Below are positions 1-5,564 of a stretch of DNA of 7,789 nt, piece by piece; positions within the stretch are counted from its first letter, which is position 1, and each line of letters opens with the position of its first letter. The notes beneath the pieces are model-generated. The model was not told where the DNA came from and searched no databases. It worked only from the letters and a program-made list of their open reading frames with translations. A program made the position numbers and the translations under genes. The stretch comes from an uncultured Moraxellaceae bacterium. Its GTDB lineage: Bacteria; Pseudomonadota; Gammaproteobacteria; Pseudomonadales; Moraxellaceae. The stretch is from the NCBI GenBank assembly GCA_937952925.1, contig CALFYA010000451.1:1-7789 (forward strand), in the 5' to 3' direction.

Positions 1-63
1 ATCGCCTAAAAAATCATCTATGTCGCGACCACGGCTGAAACGTCAACAGACCCTAATATCACG

Positions 64-86
64 CCGACCCCAATCATGAGGGTCGG
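64..86. terminator. GC-rich hairpin, possible weak terminator of an upstream transcript
   Basis: CCGACCC (64-70) pairs perfectly with GGGTCGG (80-86) across a 9-base loop. The bases after the stem (TCAGCCTTTG) have only a short T-run, so as a Rho-independent terminator it is weak. It could instead be an operator or the remains of a processed leader. Confidence 0.3.
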
Positions 87-98
87 TCAGCCTTTGTA

Positions 99-127
99 TT
101 GACATAAATACGGGGGCAACGCACACT
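99..127 (+). promoter_or_regulatory. Candidate sigma-70 promoter for the + strand cluster
   Basis: A perfect -35 box TTGACA lies at 99-104. With a 17-bp spacer the -10 hexamer would be CACACT (122-127), which matches TATAAT at only three positions. The call therefore rests on the -35 box and on its place 55 bases ahead of the first start codon. No better -10 is visible at a suitable distance, so a helper activator or chance match is possible. Confidence 0.3.
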
Positions 128-159
128 GATCAACACTTGAGTTTTATTTTAGATCAACA

Positions 160-708
160 ATGCACCTCCCTATCCACGCACTACGTTTTGCAGCCACCCA
201 ACACGCCGGACAAGCGCGCAAAGATCGCTTGCGCACGCCCTATATCAATCATCCGATCCATGTGATGAGCATTTTGACGGATGCAGGGATTGATGATGCG
301 GCGCTACTTGCAGCAGCAGCGCTACACGATACCGTTGAAGATACCAACACCACGCTTGCACAGATTGATGAGCTGTTTGGTGCCGAAGTCGCCGCCCTCG
401 TTGCTGGCGTCACGGATGATAAAAATCTCAAAAAAGCACAGCGTAAACAACAGCAAATCGAACATATGCCGCATTTATCTGCCCAAGCACAATGGCTCAA
501 AATTGCTGATAAAACTGCCAATCTAGAAGATTTGTTGCACGCGCCACCGCATGATTGGTCACGTGCACGCCTACTTGAGTATGTCGAGTGGGCAGTGACG
601 GTGGTCGGTCAATGTACCGCACCACATGCCGAACTGCTGCAACGGTTTGATGCGGTTGCACGCCAAGCGCGTCTAGCCTTTGCCGATGATGCACCTGTGT
701 CTGCTTGA
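160..708 (+). CDS. Stand-alone HD-domain ppGpp hydrolase (MESH1-type small alarmone hydrolase)
   Basis: The 182-residue protein is a single HD domain of the SpoT/MESH1 class. Such enzymes remove the 3'-pyrophosphate from (p)ppGpp, and animal MESH1 also dephosphorylates NADPH. The diagnostic elements are in order: TPYINHP with H31, LHDTVEDT with H56, D57, E60 and D61, VTDDK near 85, and KIADKTANL with D117. These match the metal ligands (His, His-Asp, Asp) and the catalytic Glu-Asp pair known in MESH1, and the overall length agrees with that family (about 180). No synthetase, TGS or ACT domain is present, so this is not a full RelA/SpoT protein. ATG 160 is the natural start because the family begins about 30 residues before the first metal His, although no good Shine-Dalgarno precedes it. 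It lies 57 bp upstream of the oxygenase gene and may be co-transcribed with it. Assignment to the hydrolase family is firm; the in vivo substrate is inferred. Confidence 0.9.
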   Translation: MHLPIHALRFAATQHAGQARKDRLRTPYINHPIHVMSILTDAGIDDAALLAAAALHDTVEDTNTTLAQIDELFGAEVAALVAGVTDDKNLKKAQRKQQQIEHMPHLSAQAQWLKIADKTANLEDLLHAPPHDWSRARLLEYVEWAVTVVGQCTAPHAELLQRFDAVARQARLAFADDAPVSA

Positions 709-739
709 GCCGCACCGCACATTTTGCCATGCTGCGGCT
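708..739. other. Inverted repeat after the hydrolase gene
   Basis: AGCCGCA (708-714) is complementary to TGCGGCT (733-739) around an 18-base loop, starting in the stop codon of the hydrolase gene. The long loop and lack of a clean T-run make it a poor terminator. It may give partial attenuation between the first and second genes or have no function. Confidence 0.25.
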
Positions 740-765
740 TGGATTGATTTAACTTGGGTGGATGT

Positions 766-1959
766 ATGCACAAGCTTGCCTCGCTACCGATTGCCCCGTG
801 CGATTTTCAGTTTGCCTATGGTCGTAGTCAATGGCCGACAGCAGCGCATGAGTTGATTGCACTACGCCGTTTGCGGCGCTGGGTGTTGCCCGCTGAGGCG
901 GTGTTGCATGTGCCGACGCTACGCCATATTGAAGCGGGTTATGCAACGGCTGACCCCGATGTCGATCATTTGCTGACCGAGCGACCATCGTTGCTGTCGG
1001 TCTTGCAACATCCTGCCAGCAATGACCTACACACGCGACTACAAACGCAACTTTGCCAGCATTTGCCAACGCTGGATCATCAGTTGGTGAATATCGGGGC
1101 GGCAGCCTACCGGCGCTACCCATTGCTACAGATCTGGCTACTGCGCAATGTGGCCTTGATGGCCGGTTATAGCATTCCCGCACTCAGTACACCGCTACTC
1201 GCCACTGGCGAACTGGTGCAGCAAGCCCTGCCACGCCTGTATCGCACCTATGAGTTTATCCAAGCGGTCAGCCGCCCTGATGCGCTAGAGATTGGCGGGC
1301 ATACATGGCGGATGTGCGTGCAGGTGCGTGAATTGCATGCGCGTGTGCGTGCTGGCCTACGCCCGACGTGGGATACGGTGTATTGGGGCGAGCCGATCAA
1401 TCAAAGCGATATGATCGCCACACACCTGCAATTTTCGTTGTTGATTTTGCTGGGTTATCGGGGCTTTGGTGCTGCGCTGTCGGATGAAGAACAAGCCGGA
1501 ATCTTGGCTTTATGGCAGCAAATCAGTACATGGCTTGGCGTGGCAACCGATCAAGTGCCGCTGTCCACCCATGACGCACTGCGTTGGTTATATGCGTATG
1601 TCTCGACACAAAAGCTCGACTACAGCTTGGGGCGTCCACTTGCGCAAGCCCTGCATGATCTGCCCACTCAAATCTTAGGTGATCACCATCCGATTGCCCA
1701 ATGGACTGAAACGGTCAACGCCAGCATTACGCGTTTATTTGTGGGTGATGATATCGCCGATGGGCTTGGTTTACCCAAACCGGCGGTGCGACATGGCTTA
1801 TGGGCATTTCCACCACTGTTTTTTGCCCTCGAAAAAACCGCGTCTACTTATCCGCCGTTACGGCAACGCCTCAGTCAGTTTGCCGCATGGCGACAACAGC
1901 GCATCAGTGATTGGATGACTCAATATGGTCAAACCCCAACACACGTTGGCCTAAAATGA
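766..1959 (+). CDS. MpaB/DUF2236-family oxygenase
   Basis: The 397-residue protein belongs to the MpaB/DUF2236 group, which includes the fungal ER-bound oxygenase MpaB and the rubber-cleaving latex clearing protein Lcp. Known members are haem-dependent oxygenases acting on hydrophobic substrates. What supports this is the mostly helical, Arg/Trp/Leu-rich sequence and the typical central motif VRELHARVR (188-196), whose H191 sits where Lcp-like proteins carry the axial haem ligand. It is followed by EPINQSDMIATHLQFSLLIL-type sequence (209-228), which resembles the conserved Pro-x-Asn...Asp...Thr...Phe stretch of the family. No signal peptide is seen, so it is probably cytoplasmic or membrane-associated. 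I chose ATG 766 over the in-frame TTG at 754 because GGTGG (757-761) then acts as Shine-Dalgarno. An 84-bp gap separates it from the monooxygenase gene. The substrate is unknown. Family call good; haem and reaction are by analogy. Confidence 0.78.
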   Translation: MHKLASLPIAPCDFQFAYGRSQWPTAAHELIALRRLRRWVLPAEAVLHVPTLRHIEAGYATADPDVDHLLTERPSLLSVLQHPASNDLHTRLQTQLCQHLPTLDHQLVNIGAAAYRRYPLLQIWLLRNVALMAGYSIPALSTPLLATGELVQQALPRLYRTYEFIQAVSRPDALEIGGHTWRMCVQVRELHARVRAGLRPTWDTVYWGEPINQSDMIATHLQFSLLILLGYRGFGAALSDEEQAGILALWQQISTWLGVATDQVPLSTHDALRWLYAYVSTQKLDYSLGRPLAQALHDLPTQILGDHHPIAQWTETVNASITRLFVGDDIADGLGLPKPAVRHGLWAFPPLFFALEKTASTYPPLRQRLSQFAAWRQQRISDWMTQYGQTPTHVGLK

Positions 1960-1969
1960 TCATCATTTT
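1953..1969. promoter_or_regulatory. Palindrome spanning the oxygenase stop codon
   Basis: AAAATGAT (1953-1960) and ATCATTTT (1962-1969) form a perfect 8-bp inverted repeat with a one-base centre, overlapping the TGA stop at 1957-1959. The geometry suits a dimeric DNA-binding protein better than an RNA hairpin. It could be an operator for a promoter in the 84-bp gap, though no convincing -35/-10 pair is seen there. Confidence 0.25.
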
Positions 1970-2043
1970 GGCATCTGTAACGCTCGTGAGGATTGCTGCA
2001 TTCTTTTAAGGTGTGCTGCATGATGATCTTGAGGAAGATGAGC

Positions 2044-3528
2044 ATGCACAACGTCAACAGCGTGGGTGTATTGATTATTGGTGCAGGGTTTAGTGGCCTT
2101 GGCGCACTGATCAAACTGCTTGAGCAAGGCCGCCACGATGTGGTGTTGATTGAAAAAGCCGATGAGGTCGGCGGTACGTGGCGTGACAACACCTATCCGG
2201 CCTGTGCATGTGATGTGCCCTCGGCGCTGTATTCGTATTCGTTTGCACAAAAATCCGACTGGTCACGTGTATTTGCCGCACAGCCTGAAATTTTGGCATA
2301 TATCAAAGATGTGGTAGATCAATACCAGCTCCAGCCGTTTTTACGTTTTGGCGAAGAAGCGCTGTCGGCCGTGTGGCAGGAAGATGGGCATTATTGGCAA
2401 GTGACTACGCCCAAAGCGACTTATCATGCGCGTGCGGTGATTTCTTGTGCCGGTTATTTGCATGAGCCGATTTTGCCACAGATTGACGGCTTGGCTGAGT
2501 TTAGGGGTGAGCTGTTTCACTCAGCGCGTTGGGATCATGCTGCTGATCTGACCGGCAAACGGATTGCAGTGATTGGTACCGGTGCATCAGCGATTCAGTT
2601 TGTGCCTGAGCTACAACAACAAGCATCTCACTTGACCGTGTATCAGCGTTCGGCGCAGTGGATTTTGCCCAAACCAGATCAAAGCTTATCGCCACTCGCC
2701 CACAAGCTGCTCGAATTACCATTTGCCAAACAAGCACTACGCGGCATGCTGTACGGTGGGTTTGAGAGCTTTGGACTAGGCTTTCAATATCCAAGCATGC
2801 TCAAACAAGTCGAGCATTTGGCGCGTTTGCATCTGCGCTTGACGGTCAAAGATCCGGTCAAACGCGCACAACTCACCCCCAACTACACGCTCGGCTGTAA
2901 GCGGATTTTGTTGTCCAATCAATATTATCCGGCGCTGTGTGCCGACAATGTCAGTTTGGTGACTGACCCGATTGTCAAGATAGATGGCAACACCATCATC
3001 ACCGCATCGGGCAGCCGTACCGACGTCGATGTGATCGTGCTCGGGACGGGGTTTTATGTATCCGAACCACCGATTGCCGAGCGGGTGACTGGTGTGGGTG
3101 GCATCACGATGGCGCAGCATTGGCAAGGTTCGCCACAAGCCTATAAAGGCACGACGCTGCATGGCTTTCCCAATTTGTTTGTGTTGCTAGGCCCCAATTT
3201 GGCGATTGGTCATAACTCGGCGTTTATCGTGATTGAAGCGCAGCTCAATCAAGTGATGCAGGCACTACAGTTGATGCAGCAGCAACAGCTGACCCGCCTA
3301 GAGCCACGCCGTGCGATCCAAGCCGACTACAACCACCAAGTGCAGCACGCCTTGCAGCGCACGGTGTGGAATACTGGTGGTTGTTCGAGCTATTACATTG
3401 ATAAAAATGGCCGCAATAGCATTGGCTTTCCGTGGAGTACCCTGAAAATGCGGCAAGTGCTCGGTGAGTTTGCCCCACATGATTTTAATCTCCAGACCGC
3501 AGCGCCTGTGGAGGTGAATCATGCATAA
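2044..3528 (+). CDS. Class B flavoprotein monooxygenase (Baeyer-Villiger type)
   Basis: The 494-residue protein is an FAD- and NADPH-dependent monooxygenase that probably inserts oxygen next to a ketone to give an ester. It shows the FAD-binding Rossmann motif GAGFSG (13-18) and the conserved GGTWRDNTYPACACDVPS stretch (43-60). The full type I Baeyer-Villiger fingerprint FxGxxxHxxxW[PD] appears as FRGELFHSARWD (153-164). The NADPH-binding motif is GTGASA (178-183), and the late flavoenzyme motif is DVIVLGTGF (329-337). R287 in GCKRILLSNQYYPAL fits the catalytic arginine of the family. Length is normal for small Baeyer-Villiger enzymes. ATG 2044 is preferred because GAGGA (2031-2035) lies 8 bases before it; upstream in-frame starts at 1993 (TTG), 2020, 2023 and 2038 have worse spacing and would add a non-conserved tail. 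Its last 8 bp overlap the patatin-like gene, so the two are translationally coupled. Ketone versus heteroatom oxidation cannot be decided from sequence. Confidence 0.9.
   Translation: MHNVNSVGVLIIGAGFSGLGALIKLLEQGRHDVVLIEKADEVGGTWRDNTYPACACDVPSALYSYSFAQKSDWSRVFAAQPEILAYIKDVVDQYQLQPFLRFGEEALSAVWQEDGHYWQVTTPKATYHARAVISCAGYLHEPILPQIDGLAEFRGELFHSARWDHAADLTGKRIAVIGTGASAIQFVPELQQQASHLTVYQRSAQWILPKPDQSLSPLAHKLLELPFAKQALRGMLYGGFESFGLGFQYPSMLKQVEHLARLHLRLTVKDPVKRAQLTPNYTLGCKRILLSNQYYPALCADNVSLVTDPIVKIDGNTIITASGSRTDVDVIVLGTGFYVSEPPIAERVTGVGGITMAQHWQGSPQAYKGTTLHGFPNLFVLLGPNLAIGHNSAFIVIEAQLNQVMQALQLMQQQQLTRLEPRRAIQADYNHQVQHALQRTVWNTGGCSSYYIDKNGRNSIGFPWSTLKMRQVLGEFAPHDFNLQTAAPVEVNHA
3510..3514 (+). promoter_or_regulatory. 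Shine-Dalgarno site of the patatin-like gene inside the monooxygenase gene
   Basis: GGAGG lies six bases before ATG 3521 and within the last codons of the monooxygenase gene, whose stop codon is at 3526-3528. This strong site fixes the start of the lipase gene and supports coupled translation of the pair. Confidence 0.75.
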
Positions 3529-4453
3529 GCCACGTCGTGCATTGGTATTGGGCTGTGGTGGGGTACTTGGTGGCGCATGGACGATTGCCGCACTTGAGAG
3601 CCTTGAACGTGAACTGGGCTGGGATGCGCGTGAGGCAGACTTACTGATTGGCACCTCAGTGGGTGCTGTGCTGGCGGCGTTGCTCGGTGCAGGTGTGCCA
3701 GTCACGCAGATGGTGGCGAGTCAACTCGGTACTGCGCCGGATTGTGTGTGGAACCACGACCGCGATACTGGCGGGATTTTTCCACCGCTGCCACGCGCCA
3801 AACTGATTGCACCGCATTGGTTGACATCCCGCCAACCATCCAATCTGTCTTGGTTTTCGGCTGCCGTAGGCTTACTACCAGAAGGCAGCGCCGATATGAG
3901 TGGATTTCGGCGTTTGATCAACCATGCAGTACCCGATGGGACGTGGGTCAAACATCCCAACACATGGATGATGGCGGTGGATCAAGACAGTGGTGAGCGT
4001 GTGGCGCTTGGCAAAGCAGGCTCGCCCACACCACCGATTGCCGATGCAGTGTGTGCGTCTTATGCCGTGCCGGCATGGTGTCCACCGGTGCAGATTGAGG
4101 GTCGGCGTTATGTCGATGGTGGGATTGCGTCGCCCACCTCAGCAGACTTTGTGCTCGGCCAAGCGATTGATGAAGTGATTGTGCTGGCACCAATGGCCTC
4201 ACATGATCTGGATCGCCCCTTGCCCTTGACGCCAGCATGGATTGAACGGCAAGTCCGGCGGTATATGACCCAAGTGGTCGATGCCGAAGTGGCTAAGCTG
4301 CGTCAAGCTGGTCTCAAGGTGATGGTGATTGATCCAACCGCAGCCGACCTACAAGCGATTGGTTATAATTTGATGGATTATCATCGTCGGTTGGACGTTT
4401 TTTTGACGGCTCAGCGAACCTCAACAGCAAGCATTCAAGCTCAGCTGTCTTAG
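3521..4453 (+). CDS. Patatin-like phospholipase/esterase
   Basis: The 310-residue protein is a patatin-fold serine hydrolase that cleaves acyl esters with a Ser-Asp dyad. Visible elements are the N-terminal glycine-rich oxyanion-hole segment GCGGVLGGAW (11-20), the nucleophile elbow GTSVG with S46, and the dyad motif DGG with D199. The C-terminal part (roughly 220-310) has no motif I can name. The oxyanion segment lacks the Arg/Lys of the classical GGGxRG form, which places it in the GGVxGxAW-type subgroup. There is no signal peptide, outer-membrane domain or cyclic-nucleotide domain, so it is probably cytoplasmic. The gene starts inside the monooxygenase gene with a strong ribosome site, so the products are made together. 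A direct use would be hydrolysis of the ester made by the monooxygenase; membrane lipid or storage lipid hydrolysis is an alternative. Family call firm; substrate inferred. Confidence 0.9.
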   Translation: MHKPRRALVLGCGGVLGGAWTIAALESLERELGWDAREADLLIGTSVGAVLAALLGAGVPVTQMVASQLGTAPDCVWNHDRDTGGIFPPLPRAKLIAPHWLTSRQPSNLSWFSAAVGLLPEGSADMSGFRRLINHAVPDGTWVKHPNTWMMAVDQDSGERVALGKAGSPTPPIADAVCASYAVPAWCPPVQIEGRRYVDGGIASPTSADFVLGQAIDEVIVLAPMASHDLDRPLPLTPAWIERQVRRYMTQVVDAEVAKLRQAGLKVMVIDPTAADLQAIGYNLMDYHRRLDVFLTAQRTSTASIQAQLS

Positions 4454-4471
4454 GGTCATTCCCTTGGCAAA

Positions 4472-4503
4472 GGTGACAACACGGGCTGGTCACCACACCA
4501 GCC
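4472..4503. terminator. Two mutually exclusive hairpins after the lipase gene
   Basis: GGCTGGT (4484-4490) pairs perfectly with ACCAGCC (4497-4503) over a 6-base loop, 31 bases after the lipase stop codon. A second stem, GGTGAC (4472-4477) with GTCACC (4489-4494), shares bases with the first, so only one can form at a time. No T-run follows, so simple intrinsic termination is doubtful. Roles in 3'-end protection or Rho-linked termination are possible. Confidence 0.4.
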
Positions 4504-4553
4504 TAACTTGACGCATCGAATGAAATCACCCCGTCGGTCTATATTGCCACTTT

Positions 4554-4559
4554 TAGAAT
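4554..4559 (+). promoter_or_regulatory. Possible -10 element for the downstream unknown gene
   Basis: TAGAAT (five of six matches to TATAAT) lies in an AT-rich stretch about 50 bases before ATG 4611. No recognisable -35 box is found 15-19 bp upstream. A promoter in this 157-bp gap is expected because a hairpin precedes it, but this exact site is tentative. Confidence 0.25.
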
Positions 4560-4610
4560 TGATACTATCCAAACAAATGTCATTGAAACCAAAAATGTGG
4601 AGTATTTTTT

Positions 4611-5507
4611 ATGACCGATACAGACCCCGCTCAAGCTCATGTATGCCCCATGCATGGTGAACAACCCAGCGCTCACATGCCCACACTCCCCCGTTTTGCC
4701 GATGTTGGTTGGATTTTAGACACCGACAGCGCCCAGCTCATTTGGTTTGAACCCAAACGGGTCAAAACCATCAAACCTGAACGGATGCATGCTAAGTCTT
4801 TGGCACGTTGCCCTGCCGTGCTTGACAATGACAGCCGTTTATTTGAAGTGCTTTGCCCGTTTGATCTTGAGATTGGTTTTCGCCGCGACAAAGATGGCAA
4901 ACCCACTTTAGTCAATTTATTGGGTGATCAATCGCCAGTGCGTAGCTCCAAGTTGGGTCAGTTGATCACGCTGGTAAGCGAATCTGAATGGGCGAATCCC
5001 GCACGCCCTGTGGTGCAAATCATTACGCCCTATTTGGTGGTGACGGACGAGCCGGTATATGTCAATCAATTGCCACCATTTAAGCATTGGCGCGCCAAAC
5101 CACTCCCCGGTGTGATGGTCTGTGGGCGATTTCCTGCTGATATTTGGCCGCGCCATTTGATGTGGGCGTTTGAATGGTACGACACCCTGCAGCCGATTTC
5201 GCTGCGCCGAGGAGAGCCTTGGTGGTATTTGCGCTTTGATCATTTTGATCCTAGTCGCCCCATTCGGATGATTCCGGCACAGATGACCGAGGAATTACGC
5301 GAATATATGAAAGGTGTGCGCGGCGTCACCAACTACGTCAATCAAACGTATCAACTGTTTCAGATTGCCAAAGAGCGTCGGCCTGTTTGTTTGTTGTCCC
5401 CCAAAATACAACGAACGCCATCCACCGAATCGGCAGAGACACAAGCCACCATACACGCAGAGGCGGAGCTGATTGCAGCACAGCTCAAGGCGCATCCTCA
5501 TCTGTAA
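4611..5507 (+). CDS. Conserved-looking protein of unknown function (DUF6065-like architecture)
   Basis: I do not recognise a characterised function for this 298-residue protein. The N-terminal tail (1-25) is polar and carries CPMHGE (12-17). A segment around 75-85 reads FEVLCPFDLEIGF, and residues about 135-235 form a Pro/Trp-rich stretch with ITPYLV, GRFPADIWPRHLMWAFEW and RRGEPWWYLRF. This order resembles what I recall of DUF6065 proteins, which have an 'E-x-L-C-P' element, a paired beta-rich region and a 'GEP' turn; the match is from memory and uncertain. The C-terminal 40 residues are low-complexity and Ala/Glu-rich. There is no signal peptide or membrane segment, so it is likely cytoplasmic. 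GGAG (4599-4602) lies 8 bases before ATG 4611, which supports the start. It stands alone between a hairpin and a bidirectional terminator, so it is probably its own transcription unit. Confidence 0.85.
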   Translation: MTDTDPAQAHVCPMHGEQPSAHMPTLPRFADVGWILDTDSAQLIWFEPKRVKTIKPERMHAKSLARCPAVLDNDSRLFEVLCPFDLEIGFRRDKDGKPTLVNLLGDQSPVRSSKLGQLITLVSESEWANPARPVVQIITPYLVVTDEPVYVNQLPPFKHWRAKPLPGVMVCGRFPADIWPRHLMWAFEWYDTLQPISLRRGEPWWYLRFDHFDPSRPIRMIPAQMTEELREYMKGVRGVTNYVNQTYQLFQIAKERRPVCLLSPKIQRTPSTESAETQATIHAEAELIAAQLKAHPHL

Positions 5508-5519
5508 AACATGAGACGC

Positions 5520-5553
5520 AAAAAAACAGCCCGCATGATGCGGGCTGTTTTTT
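5520..5553. terminator. Bidirectional Rho-independent terminator
   Basis: CAGCCCGCA (5527-5535) and TGCGGGCTG (5539-5547) form a perfect 9-bp GC-rich stem with a 3-base loop. It is flanked by seven A on the left (5520-5526) and six T on the right (5548-5553), so each strand ends in a U-tract. It lies 12 bases after the stop of the + strand unknown gene and 11 bases beyond the stop of the - strand RTX gene, serving both converging transcripts. Confidence 0.93.
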
Positions 5554-5564
5554 GGTGGGGAAGA

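Larger units (their letters stand above)
1..159. other. Non-coding leader upstream of the first gene
   Basis: No reading frame on either strand looks like the end of an upstream gene. The region contains a GC-rich inverted repeat (64-86), a perfect TTGACA box (99-104) and an 8-bp direct repeat GATCAACA at 128-135 and 152-159, the second copy touching the start codon at 160. It probably holds the end of an upstream transcript and the promoter for the + strand gene cluster, but neither role is proven by the sequence. Confidence 0.5.

Noticed and set aside
754..765. TTG start for the oxygenase gene
   Set aside because: ATG 766 has a GGTGG ribosome site at suitable distance, while the TTG at 754 would place that site inside the gene.
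749..1183. - strand open frame of 144 codons opposite the oxygenase gene
   Set aside because: The + strand frame matches a known family along its full length; the - strand frame has low-quality composition and no promoter or ribosome site.
1993..2043. Upstream starts (TTG 1993, ATG 2020, 2023, 2038) for the monooxygenase
   Set aside because: GAGGA at 2031-2035 is well spaced only for ATG 2044, and the extra residues would precede the FAD motif without family support.
4508..4545. TTGACG (4508-4513) with TATATT (4540-4545) as a promoter
   Set aside because: The spacer is 26 bp, too long for a sigma-70 promoter.
4644..4661. CPMHGE near the N-terminus of the unknown protein as a metal-binding domain
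   Set aside because: It resembles the short heavy-metal motif of copper ATPases only in a few residues and occurs once in a polar tail, so it is probably chance.
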